From Geminicoccaceae bacterium (GTDB lineage: Bacteria > Pseudomonadota > Alphaproteobacteria > Geminicoccales > Geminicoccaceae): a stretch of 64,000 nucleotides of DNA. Position 1 is the first letter of the stretch, and each line of letters opens with the position of its first letter. The position numbers and the translations under genes are program-made. The stretch spans positions 1 to 64,000 of the forward strand of contig JACKIN010000001.1 of assembly GCA_020638495.1 (NCBI GenBank), given 5' to 3'. The notes under the pieces are model-generated. The model was not told where the DNA came from and ran no database searches. It was given only the letters and a program-made list of their open reading frames with translations. Positions 16,533-24,268 of this stretch are shown piece by piece.

Positions 16533-16680
16533 GCATCCGACGCGACATCCGGGCTCGGGTTGTCGCGTTTTCCGCGACAAGGCCCGCCGGAATGTCGCGG
16601 ATTCCGCGACATAACGATTCGTGATGGCGCATCCGGCGCGACATTCGCCCGGAAATGTCGCGGATTCTGCAACACGCCAC
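16533..16680. repeat. Duplicated unit carrying TGTCGCG palindromes (REP-like)
   Basis: Two related units begin with GCATCCGnCGCGACAT at 16533 and 16629, about 96 bases apart. Between and within them lie three palindromes with the same core: TTGTCGCG/CGCGACAA at 16560-16580, ATGTCGCGG-ATT-CCGCGACAT at 16592-16612 (nine-base arms, three-base loop), and a decayed copy at 16655-16674 (right arm CTGCAACA). The arrangement is like repetitive extragenic palindromes. It sits between convergent genes, where it could terminate or protect transcripts from both sides. Confidence 0.75.
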
Positions 16681-16687
16681 CGCGAAC

Positions 16688-16777
16688 GAACCCGCGGAAT
16701 CGACGATCGAACCCGAGATTCGAACGATCGAACCCGCCTTTTCGACGAACGAACCCGGTTCAGGGCCAACGAACCCG
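16688..16777. repeat. Five direct repeats CGAACCCG at 21-base spacing
   Basis: GAACCCG, usually preceded by AACGAACCCG or ATCGAACCCG, begins at 16688, 16709, 16730, 16751 and 16771. The spacing is therefore 21, 21, 21 and 20 bases, close to two helical turns. The intervening bases are partly alike (TCGAACG/TCGACGA), so it is a degenerate tandem 21-mer. Such regular phasing would place all copies on one face of the helix. Function is unknown; a protein-binding array, a decayed satellite or a conserved dispersed repeat are all possible. Confidence 0.8.
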
Positions 16778-16946
16778 AGCTCCCATAACTCCTTGTAAAA
16801 AAGAAAATTTTTGTGGTTCTTGGCGACTTCGCCGCGAGCCCCGGGCCGGCGAATGCCAAAATTGCCGAACCGACCCGGGCCGGCTTGCATTCGACGCCGA
16901 GTTAGGGTATAAATCCTAGGTCGGCGACGTTGCCGGAACCAGCCGG

Positions 16947-18344
16947 TCAGCCCCTTGCCCCACCCCCGTCGCGGATCCAGCCGAAATAGTCGGGGCTGCC
17001 CATCTGCCCGCCCTTGAGCGCCAGCTCGAGCCCGTCATGGGCGCCATCGCTGTGGGCGCGGAGCAGGGCCGCACCGGGCAGGGTGGGCGCCAGGGCGGTC
17101 AGCGCATGGATGCCGAGCTGGCGGCTGGCATGGCCCGAGGTGTCGCCGCCCGAGATGACGGCCCGGCGCAGGCCCGCCTGGCGGATGATGCGGTCGATGA
17201 TCCGCCCGAGCGCCGTGCCGATCCGCTCGTTGGCCGTCTCGGCGGCGAGCCCGCTCCGGCCCAGGGCCTCGCGCAGCGCCGGCACGGCCGGATCGTCCGG
17301 GCCGCGGGCCGTGAAGACCAGCGGGTCCAGGCTCCGGTCGATCGCATCGAGGGCAGCCGCGACGGCGGCTTCCTCCTCCCGCGCCAGGGCGGCCTTGTCC
17401 ACCACCACCCTTGCGTCGAAGGCGATGCCGGCGAAGCCGTTGGCCAGCGACCAGTCGATCTGCGCCGCCGTCACGGGCGAGACCGAGCCCGACACCACCG
17501 CCATCCGCTTGGCCGGGCCGATGCCCGCCGGCGGCGCGTGCCTGGGAAGCAGGCCGCAATCCTGCCAGTGGCGGATGAGCGCGTACTCGATGCCCTGCGA
17601 GCCGACGACGAGCTGATGGGGCCCGCGCGCCTCCCAGATCAGGCGACCGCACATGCCGAGGGTCGCCTCGTCGATGCAGTCGAGCGTCAGGAGGGCGGCG
17701 CCCTCGGCAACCTGGCGGCGGCGTGCCTCGAGCGCCCGGTCGGCGGTTGCCAGATCCTCGAGGCCGATCAGGCCGAGCTGGCGATCCGTCTGGCGGGCGA
17801 GATGCCGGGCGACATCGGCCTCGTCCATGGGCGTCACCGGATGGCGGGCCATGACCGGGTGGCGGTCGAGGCGAAAGACGCCGCCGGGTCCCGAGGCGAA
17901 GAGCTGGCCGAAGGCCTGGTAGCGGCGCAAAGGAGGTGCCGCCACCAGGATCGGCACCCAGTCGCTGCCGAAGACGGGGATGGCGAGATCGATCGCCCGG
18001 CCGATTGAGCCGACCTCGGGCGCCGAATCGAGGGTGGAGCAGACCTTGTAGTGGTTGATCGGCGCACCCAGCCCGCGCAGCGTCAGGAACAGCGCCGGCA
18101 GGTTGGCGTCCATCCAGCGCGGCCCCTGGGCGCGGGCGGTGCTGGCGATGCCGATCCCCCGCAGCCCCTCGAACCGGGCGAGCTGCGCCGGCGTCGGCGG
18201 CTCGAGGAAGAGGACGGAAGGCAGGCCGGCGAAGGTCAGCACCTCCATCACCGCCGCCGAGCCGGTGAAATCGTCGCCGTACCAGGCGACAAGGGGGCCT
18301 TCCGGAGGCAGGGAGCGCGCGCTCACCGGTGCTTTCCAGCTCAT
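16947..18344 (-). CDS. oiaK: DUF1537 four-carbon acid sugar kinase family, probable 3-oxo-isoapionate kinase
   Basis: The 465-residue two-domain kinase has the substrate-binding N-terminal domain, with GDDFTGSAAVMEVL (about residues 23-36) and the HYKVCSTLDSAPEVGSIGRA motif. The nucleotide-binding C-terminal domain has ISGGDTSGHASRQLG. DUF1537 enzymes phosphorylate acid sugars such as threonate, denitronate and 3-oxo-isoapionate. The RuBisCO-like protein and DerI-like isomerase nearby point to 3-oxo-isoapionate, producing the substrate of OiaX. It is on the opposite strand to them, in a minus-strand unit with an M24 hydrolase and a sugar-binding protein. ATG 18344 is used. Confidence 0.78.
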   Translation of the reverse strand: MSWKAPVSARSLPPEGPLVAWYGDDFTGSAAVMEVLTFAGLPSVLFLEPPTPAQLARFEGLRGIGIASTARAQGPRWMDANLPALFLTLRGLGAPINHYKVCSTLDSAPEVGSIGRAIDLAIPVFGSDWVPILVAAPPLRRYQAFGQLFASGPGGVFRLDRHPVMARHPVTPMDEADVARHLARQTDRQLGLIGLEDLATADRALEARRRQVAEGAALLTLDCIDEATLGMCGRLIWEARGPHQLVVGSQGIEYALIRHWQDCGLLPRHAPPAGIGPAKRMAVVSGSVSPVTAAQIDWSLANGFAGIAFDARVVVDKAALAREEEAAVAAALDAIDRSLDPLVFTARGPDDPAVPALREALGRSGLAAETANERIGTALGRIIDRIIRQAGLRRAVISGGDTSGHASRQLGIHALTALAPTLPGAALLRAHSDGAHDGLELALKGGQMGSPDYFGWIRDGGGARG

Positions 18345-18416
18345 GTCATGTCGAGAGCCAATAGGTCGGCCGGCAGGCGCGACGCGCGCGAGAACCCGCC
18401 GACCGACGAGAGTCGT

Positions 18417-19535
18417 CTAGGCCGAAGGCACGTGGTCGAAGGGGTGGAGGATCTCGCACCCGCTGTCGGTCACCCGGATCATGTACTCGCTGCGCACGCC
18501 GCCGATCTCCGGGTCGTAGCAGCCGGGCTCGACGAGGAGGACCATGTCCGGCTCGAGCACGGCCGTCTCGTAGGGCACGAGGCGCGGGAACTCGTGCACG
18601 GCGGTGCCGATCGAATGGCCGCTGTGGTGCGGGTAGGTGAAGCCGTGGCGGCCGACATAGGCGCGAAGCTGCGCGTCCAGCTCTTGGGCGGTCATGCCCG
18701 GGCGGATGATTTCCAGCGCGTGGGTGAGGGCGCCCTTGGAGGCCTCGAAAAGCTTCATGAAGCCCTTGCTTGCCGGCCCGGCGCTGGTGGTGGCGCAGGA
18801 ATCGCCCCAGTAGCCGTCGATGCGCGGCGCGAGGTCGGCCATCACCGGATCGCCCGGCTCGATGACCCGGTGGATCGGCCAGCCGGTGAAGGCCGAGCTG
18901 CGGGCCGCCCCGGAGATGAAGTCGCCGGTGATCGGCACGCGGCAGCCGGCGAACTCCTCGATGGCGCAGCGGATCTCGGCGAAGACCGCAAGCTCGCTCC
19001 GGCCGGGACGCAGCGCCTCGAGGAAGCGCCGCTGGCCGATGGCGACGGCCTCGGCGGACCGGCGCAGCGCCGCCAGCTCTTCCGCGGTCTTGGTCGCCCT
19101 GAGCCGGCGGAGCGGCGGCGTGAGGTCGAGCGCCGTGTCGACCGGCAGGACGTCGCCCAGGATCTGCGGGACATGACCCCGCTCGCCGGCGAGCCTGCCG
19201 CCGACGCCGAGGCGTCGCGCGAGCGAGCCGACGGCGGTCCGGTAGCTGTCGATGTAGTCGACGCCATGGTCGAAGGCGTAGCCCTCGTAGAGCTCCACCT
19301 CGGTGACCCGGGACGCCCCGGCCGCCGCCGCTTCGACGTTGGCGCAGGCGATGCCGGCCGTGCCGTTCCTGTCGATCAGGGCGATGGTCGGCCCGCCGGC
19401 GAAGGGGGAGGGGCCGGCCTCGACCGGGGCGAAGTGCCCGGTCGCGTAGGCCACGCCGTCGACGCTGGCGAGGACGGCCCAGTCGGCGCCGACCTCGCGC
19501 AGCGCCTGCACGGTGCGCTCGAGACGCTGGTCCAT
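18417..19535 (-). CDS. M24 family metallohydrolase (Xaa-Pro peptidase/creatinase fold)
   Basis: The 372-residue protein has a creatinase-like N-terminal domain and an M24 pita-bread catalytic domain. Visible metal ligands are the Asp pair in IDGYWGD, a His in HHSGHSIGTAVHE and two Glu residues in VEPGCYDPEIGGVRSEY. Members include prolidases, methionine aminopeptidases and the non-peptidase creatinase. Between a sugar-acid kinase and a sugar-binding protein a peptidase seems out of place. It may act on an amide or conjugate form of the substrate, but this is speculation. ATG 19535 gives the family N-terminus; upstream in-frame codons are proline-rich and overlap the binding-protein gene. Confidence 0.82.
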   Translation of the reverse strand: MDQRLERTVQALREVGADWAVLASVDGVAYATGHFAPVEAGPSPFAGGPTIALIDRNGTAGIACANVEAAAAGASRVTEVELYEGYAFDHGVDYIDSYRTAVGSLARRLGVGGRLAGERGHVPQILGDVLPVDTALDLTPPLRRLRATKTAEELAALRRSAEAVAIGQRRFLEALRPGRSELAVFAEIRCAIEEFAGCRVPITGDFISGAARSSAFTGWPIHRVIEPGDPVMADLAPRIDGYWGDSCATTSAGPASKGFMKLFEASKGALTHALEIIRPGMTAQELDAQLRAYVGRHGFTYPHHSGHSIGTAVHEFPRLVPYETAVLEPDMVLLVEPGCYDPEIGGVRSEYMIRVTDSGCEILHPFDHVPSA

Positions 19536-19554
19536 GCTGCGATCCTCGCGCCGT

Positions 19555-20730
19555 TCAGCCGGCGCAGGGATCGGGGGTGGTGGCGTAGTCGTAGAGCGGT
19601 GTCGCGGCACCATTGCGGAAGTAGCCGTTCATCGACTCCTCGCTCAATGGCTCGACCGGCGCCACCGGGAAGATGGAGCCGGACTCGACGGTCATGCACT
19701 CGGCCGCCCACTCCCCCAGGTCCTCGCCCCTGATCTCGGGCACCGGCACCAGGATGGTGTTGACCAGGGGCTCCTGGCCCTCGAGCAGGCGAAGCGCGGC
19801 GCGGAAGGTGTTGTGCGCGGCGACTGTCGGCAGGATGGCGCCACCATAGTACTTGAAGGTGTCCTTGTTCTCCTTCCAGTAGCCGAGCGCGTCGCCGGAC
19901 ATGGAGCCGGTGATCAGCGGCTGGTCGCGGCCGGCCTCGGTGAAGGCCTCGGCGATCACCCGGGTCTCGCTGCCGGTCGTCCAGACGGCGTCGATCGGCG
20001 AGGCGTTGGTCGCGAGGAACTGCAGCACGACGTTCTTGGTCACGTTCGCGGTCCACATGCCGCTGACCTTGCCGAGGATCGTGATCTCGGGATGCTCCTC
20101 GAAGGCGCGGTAGCCGCCGGAGTTCTCGTGCTCGACGATCGGGCTGCCGGGGATGCCCTCGACCATCAGCACGTTGCCCGGGCCGCCGAGATAGTCGGCG
20201 ACGCCGATCCCCATGTCGTAGCCCCAGACATTGTGGTTGTGCTGGATGTTGAAGGCATAGGGGCTGGTCACCGCACTGGCGGTGGTGACCACCGGGATGC
20301 CGGCGTTGAAGGCATCCTCGATCACGTCGTTGAGCGCCGTCGACGAGCCGGCGATGGTGGTGATGACGCTGCAGCCCTTGTCGATGAAGGCGCGGATCTG
20401 GGCGATCTGCTGGGTGACGTCGCCATTGCTGTCGGAGAGCTCGAAGCTCTCGACGACACCCGCCTCGATGGCGCCATTGACCAGCCGCTCGAGCTCGTTG
20501 GTCATCGAGACGCGCCAGGGATTGCCCATGTAGGATTCGGAGTGGCACCACTTCCAGGGCTGGGCCGGCATCTCGAAGCCGTCATAGGCCGAGGGGCCGA
20601 CCGGGATATTGTCCGTGTAGAGCGCCTTGAGCTCGTCCGGCAGGACGTCGATCGACTGGGCCGCGGCGGGCAGCGCCGCCAGCGCCGGCAGCGTCAGCCC
20701 ACACAAGAGCGTCCTGAGGGCGATGTTCAT
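19555..20730 (-). CDS. Periplasmic sugar-binding protein of a ribose-type ABC transporter
   Basis: The 391-residue protein has a Sec signal peptide (about residues 1-24, ending AALPAAAQ) and a periplasmic-binding type I (RbsB-like) fold. Recognisable segments are QIAQIRAFIDKGCSVITTIAG, GIPVVTTAS and the VWTTGSETRVIAEAF hinge region. It should deliver a sugar or sugar acid to the membrane complex encoded divergently from 20870 to 24264. It is first in the minus-strand unit with the M24 hydrolase and the DUF1537 kinase, so transport and catabolism appear linked. ATG 20730 has GGAGGAG about ten bases upstream. Confidence 0.85.
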   Translation of the reverse strand: MNIALRTLLCGLTLPALAALPAAAQSIDVLPDELKALYTDNIPVGPSAYDGFEMPAQPWKWCHSESYMGNPWRVSMTNELERLVNGAIEAGVVESFELSDSNGDVTQQIAQIRAFIDKGCSVITTIAGSSTALNDVIEDAFNAGIPVVTTASAVTSPYAFNIQHNHNVWGYDMGIGVADYLGGPGNVLMVEGIPGSPIVEHENSGGYRAFEEHPEITILGKVSGMWTANVTKNVVLQFLATNASPIDAVWTTGSETRVIAEAFTEAGRDQPLITGSMSGDALGYWKENKDTFKYYGGAILPTVAAHNTFRAALRLLEGQEPLVNTILVPVPEIRGEDLGEWAAECMTVESGSIFPVAPVEPLSEESMNGYFRNGAATPLYDYATTPDPCAG

Positions 20731-20869
20731 TTCTTGCAGCTCCTCCCCGAGCAATCAGGCGAATTCGCCGCCGCCGTGTCTTGCATGAATGTCCCGGACC
20801 GTCTAGCGATTTCGCCCGGAAAGCCGACCGATCGGGCAGGCTCCGGGTTCGGCAATCGGGGAAAGTCGG

Positions 20870-21616
20870 CTGACCATTCTGGCGCTCAACGGGGTCTCGA
20901 AACGCTACGGCGAGACGGTGGCGCTGGACGACGTTTCGGTCGCCTTCACCGCCGGGCAGGTCCACACCATCCTAGGCGAGAACGGCAGCGGCAAGAGCAC
21001 GCTGGTCAAGCTGCTGACCGGGGTGGTGGAGCCCAATACGGGCACCGTCGAGGTCGATGGCCAGCCGGTGCGGCTGCGCAACCCGGCGCAGGCGCGCGGC
21101 CACGGCATCGCCACGGTGTTCCAGGAGGTGCTGCTCGCCCCCGAGCGCAGCGTGCTCGACAACATCTTCCTCGGCTATGACGGGCTCTGGCGGCGGGCTC
21201 TGCCGTTGGCGCGGCGCGCCGGGATCGCCCGGGCGACGCTGGCGCGGATCACCCGCACCGCCCTCGATCTCGACCGGCGCGGCGCCGATCTGCCGCTCGC
21301 CCAGCAGCAGCTCGTCGTGCTCGCCCGTGCGCTGGTGCGCGACCCGCGCATCCTGATCCTCGACGAGGCGACGGCCGCCCTCGACTTCGCCGATCGCGAC
21401 GTGCTTTTCGCCGCCATCCGCGAGCTGGTGGCGGGCGGGCGGCTCGTCCTCTTCATCTCGCACCGCATGGACGAGGTGCAGGCGCTCTCGGACCGGGTCA
21501 CCGTGCTGCGCAGCGGCCGGGCCATCGAGACCCTCGAGGGCGCGGAGATCACGCCCGCCCGGCTGCTCGCCCTGATGATCCCAGAGGCCCATCTGAAGGT
21601 GCACGCGCATGGCTGA
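20870..21616 (+). CDS. ABC transporter ATP-binding half, first RbsA-like domain
   Basis: This single nucleotide-binding domain of about 248 residues matches the N-terminal half of RbsA. Walker A is GENGSGKST, the Q loop VFQEVLL and Walker B ILILDEAT. The signature is degenerate (LPLAQQQ in place of LSGGQ). Family sequence already starts at TILALNGVSKRYG, before the first GTG (20918). The frame is open from 20807 with no ATG, GTG or TTG in that part, so translation probably begins at CTG 20870 or ATT 20876. GTG 20918 would remove the first strand of the fold. It overlaps the second half-gene by eight bases. Confidence 0.82.
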   Translation: MTILALNGVSKRYGETVALDDVSVAFTAGQVHTILGENGSGKSTLVKLLTGVVEPNTGTVEVDGQPVRLRNPAQARGHGIATVFQEVLLAPERSVLDNIFLGYDGLWRRALPLARRAGIARATLARITRTALDLDRRGADLPLAQQQLVVLARALVRDPRILILDEATAALDFADRDVLFAAIRELVAGGRLVLFISHRMDEVQALSDRVTVLRSGRAIETLEGAEITPARLLALMIPEAHLKVHAHG

Positions 21617-22364
21617 GGGCATCATGCTCGAGGCGCGCGGCGTCACGCTGGAGGAGGCCGCCCGGCCCATCGATCTCGCCGTGGCGCGCGGCGAGATCGT
21701 CGGGCTCGCCGGGCTCGAGGGGCACGGCCAGGAAGCGTTCATCGAGACGCTCTGCGGCCTGCACCGGCCGGTCGACGGGACCGTGACGATCCGCACCGAG
21801 GTCGGCCGCGAGGCGCCGGTCACCAGCCTCGCCGAGGCGGTCCGGCTGGGCGTCGCCTACCTGCCCCGCGACCGGCGCGGCACCGGAATCTTTCCCGGCC
21901 AGTCGGTGTTCGACAATTTCGCCATCGCCGCCCTGCCGCGCCACGCCACGCTGGGCGTGGTCCGCCGGCGCGGCCTGCTCCAGCGGCTGCGGGACTTCCG
22001 CGAGCGGCTCTCCATGGTCTACGACCGGCCCGATGCGCCGATCGGCACGCTCTCGGGCGGCAACCAGCAGAAGGTGCTGCTGGCGCGCTGGCTCGCCTGC
22101 GAGCCCCGGGTGATGCTGCTGAACGACCCGACGCGCGGGGTCGATCTCGGCACGAGGATGAAGCTCTACGACACGTTTCGCGGGCTTGCCCGCAACGAGG
22201 GCATGCCGCTCGTGGTGCTCTCGACCGAGATCGAGGAGATCCTGCAGCTCTGCGATCGCGTGCTGGTGTTCCGCGAGCGCGCGGTCTCGCGCGAGCTCGG
22301 CCCTGACGAGCTGGCGATGGATCGGGTGATCGCCGCCATGTTCGGCCAAGGGGAGGCCGCATGA
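21609..22364 (+). CDS. ABC transporter ATP-binding half, second RbsA-like domain
   Basis: The 251-residue protein corresponds to the C-terminal half of RbsA. Its Walker A is degenerate (GLAGLEGHGQEAF, no GK[ST]) and Walker B lacks the catalytic glutamate (MLLNDPTRGVD). The signature LSGGNQQKVLLAR is intact. It therefore complements the first half-gene, which has good Walker motifs and a poor signature; a heterodimer would have one competent site, as in fused RbsA. It overlaps the upstream gene by eight bases and the permease gene by four. Confidence 0.87.
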   Translation: MAEGIMLEARGVTLEEAARPIDLAVARGEIVGLAGLEGHGQEAFIETLCGLHRPVDGTVTIRTEVGREAPVTSLAEAVRLGVAYLPRDRRGTGIFPGQSVFDNFAIAALPRHATLGVVRRRGLLQRLRDFRERLSMVYDRPDAPIGTLSGGNQQKVLLARWLACEPRVMLLNDPTRGVDLGTRMKLYDTFRGLARNEGMPLVVLSTEIEEILQLCDRVLVFRERAVSRELGPDELAMDRVIAAMFGQGEAA

Positions 22365-23311
22365 AGCGCCTCTTCGCCCGCCGCCCCGAGCTTCGCCTCG
22401 CCGGCGGCCTGTTCATCGTGCTCCTGCTCTTGAACCTGATCCTCAACCCGGTGCGCTTCGCGCCGGTCAATCTCGGTGTGACGCTCGGCCTGGCGGCACC
22501 TTTGATCATCGCCGCCATCGCCTCGATGCCGCCCATCCTCGGCGGGCGCGGCGGTATCGACATCTCGGTGGCGCCGCTCATGGGCCTCGTCAACGTCGTG
22601 ATCGTCCGCGTGCTGGTCGAGCGGGCAGGCATGACCTCGCCCTTCGAGATCGTGCCCATCGTCCTGCTGATCGGGCTCGCATCCGGGGTGCTCAACGGCC
22701 TTCTCGCCACCATCCTGCGAATCCAGCCGATCGTGGCGACGCTCGGCACCTATCTCCTCTATGCGGGCCTGACGCTGACGATCTCGCCCTCGCCGACCGG
22801 CACGGCACCGGCCTGGCTGAAGTCGCTCGCCGGCACGGGCTCGATCCTGCCGATCCTCGCCGTCGTGGCGGTCTGGCTGCTGATCAAGCGCCTGCCGATC
22901 CACGAGCATTTGATGTCGGTCGGCAGCGACGATCGCGCCGCCTTCACCGCCGGCATCCCGGTCACCAGGGTTCGCTTCCTCTCCTATGTCGTGGCCGGCC
23001 TCTTCGGCGCCGTCGGCGGGCTCTCGCTCACCGGCCTGATCGGCTCGGCCGACCCGAACGTCGCGAACAGCATGACGCTCCTCGCCATCTCGGCCGTGGC
23101 CCTCGGCGGCGTCAGCCTCGCCGGCGGCAAGGGCGGCCTCGTCGCCGCGGCGCTGGGTGCGGTCGACATCTTCCTGCTGCAGTCCGTGCTTACCTACTTC
23201 AACGTCTCGACCTTCCTCCTGCAGATGGCCTATGGCGCGGCGCTCACCGTCGCCGTGGCCCTGAACTCCGACCGCCTCGGCCAGCTCCTGTCGCGCCGGA
23301 GGCAGGCATGA
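22361..23311 (+). CDS. Ribose-type ABC transporter permease
   Basis: The 316-residue inner-membrane protein of the BPD_transp_2 (RbsC) family has about eight to ten hydrophobic segments. The conserved GGRGGIDISV is near residue 62 and SLAGGKGGLVAAALGA near 240. It forms the transmembrane channel with the following permease and is energised by the two half-size ATPases upstream. ATG overlaps the preceding stop (ATGA), and its own stop overlaps the next gene in the same way, so the four genes are one operon. The substrate is probably that of the adjacent sugar-binding protein. Confidence 0.9.
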   Translation: MKRLFARRPELRLAGGLFIVLLLLNLILNPVRFAPVNLGVTLGLAAPLIIAAIASMPPILGGRGGIDISVAPLMGLVNVVIVRVLVERAGMTSPFEIVPIVLLIGLASGVLNGLLATILRIQPIVATLGTYLLYAGLTLTISPSPTGTAPAWLKSLAGTGSILPILAVVAVWLLIKRLPIHEHLMSVGSDDRAAFTAGIPVTRVRFLSYVVAGLFGAVGGLSLTGLIGSADPNVANSMTLLAISAVALGGVSLAGGKGGLVAAALGAVDIFLLQSVLTYFNVSTFLLQMAYGAALTVAVALNSDRLGQLLSRRRQA

Positions 23312-24264
23312 CGGCGCGCTGGCGGGTCAGCGGCCCGGTGGTCACGCTGCTTTTGGCCCTCCTCATCCACGTCGTCGGCATGCTCCTGATCAAGGGCTTC
23401 GGCACCACCTTCGGCGTGCGCGCCATGCTGGTGCTGGCGGCGCTGCTCGCCATCGCGTCGATCGGCCAGACGCTGGTCATCCTGCTCGGCGGCATCGATC
23501 TCTCGATCCCGTTCGTCATCGGCTTCGCCAATGTCGCCGCCGCGCAGCTCTACGGGCAGGGCGTGCCCTTCGCCGTCGTCCTGCCCGGTGTGATCCTGGC
23601 CGCCATGCTGGTGGGTGCGTTCAACGGTGCGCTGTCGTCGATCCTTGCCATCCACCCGCTGATCGTGACGCTGGGCACCGGCACGACGCTGCAGGGTGCC
23701 GTGCAGCTCTGGACCAAGGGTTTCCCGACCGGCGGAGCGCCCGCCTGGGTGCAGAAGTTCGTCTCCATAGGCGGGACCATCGGGCCGGTGCCGGTGCCCT
23801 GGCTGATCCCGTTCACCGGAGTGCTGGCGCTGGGCGTGGTCCTCCTCCTCTCGCGCACCGTCTATGGCCGGCGGCTCTACGCGCTCGGCAGCAACCCGCG
23901 CGCGGCGCGCCTGGCGCTGGTCGATCCGGTGCGCATGTGGACGGTCACCTTCGCGCTCTCCGCCGGCTTCGCCGCCCTCGCCGGCATCCTGCTGCTAGGC
24001 TTCTCCGGCTCGGCCTATGCGGCGGTGGGTGCTCCCTACCTCTTCCAGACCATCGCCGCCGTGGTGATCGGCGGCACGGCCCTGGTCGGCGGGCGCGGCG
24101 GCTATCTCGGCACGCTGGCCGGCGCGCTCTGCCTGATCGAGCTCACCACCGTGCTGGTCGGCCTCGGCCTGCAGCCGCCTCTCGTGCAGGCGACGCTGGG
24201 TGTGCTGATCGTCGCCCTCGTCGCGGTCTATGGCCGCGAGAGCCATGTCCGCGAGCTGATCTGA
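23308..24264 (+). CDS. Ribose-type ABC transporter permease
   Basis: This 318-residue second permease of the system is also in the RbsC family. It has multiple membrane segments, LLGGIDLSIPFVIGFANV (about 50-67) and the late GGTALVGGRGGYLGTLAG. Two distinct permeases suggest a heterodimeric channel, parallel to the heterodimeric ATPase. It is the last gene of the operon. Only four bases separate it from the convergent efflux permease gene, so no separate terminator fits between them. Confidence 0.9.
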   Translation: MTARWRVSGPVVTLLLALLIHVVGMLLIKGFGTTFGVRAMLVLAALLAIASIGQTLVILLGGIDLSIPFVIGFANVAAAQLYGQGVPFAVVLPGVILAAMLVGAFNGALSSILAIHPLIVTLGTGTTLQGAVQLWTKGFPTGGAPAWVQKFVSIGGTIGPVPVPWLIPFTGVLALGVVLLLSRTVYGRRLYALGSNPRAARLALVDPVRMWTVTFALSAGFAALAGILLLGFSGSAYAAVGAPYLFQTIAAVVIGGTALVGGRGGYLGTLAGALCLIELTTVLVGLGLQPPLVQATLGVLIVALVAVYGRESHVRELI

Positions 24265-24268
24265 CGTA

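Larger units (their letters stand above)
16436..16946. other. Intergenic region rich in repeats, no convincing gene
   Basis: This is the longest gene-free stretch in the window outside the left edge, lying between convergent oiaX and oiaK. Several frames stay open across it on the minus strand, but they translate to short arginine/serine-rich reiterations without family resemblance, and different frames are open at once. It contains a duplicated palindromic block (16533-16680) and a 21-base periodic array (16688-16777). An A/T-rich patch follows near 16795-16817, unusual for this GC-rich sequence. The remaining bases to 16946 show nothing I can name. Confidence 0.7.

Noticed and set aside
16688..16777. 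CRISPR array
   Set aside because: Repeats are only about 8-10 bases with about 11-base intervals that are themselves similar; no cas genes are nearby.
16272..16919. Overlapping open frames through the oiaX 3' end and the repeat region
   Set aside because: Several frames are open at once, products are arginine/serine reiterations created by the DNA repeats, and part overlaps oiaX.
18364..18404. Hairpin GGTCGGC/GCCGACC between the M24 and kinase genes as a terminator
   Set aside because: The loop is long, no T-run follows, and similar chance pairings are common at this GC content.
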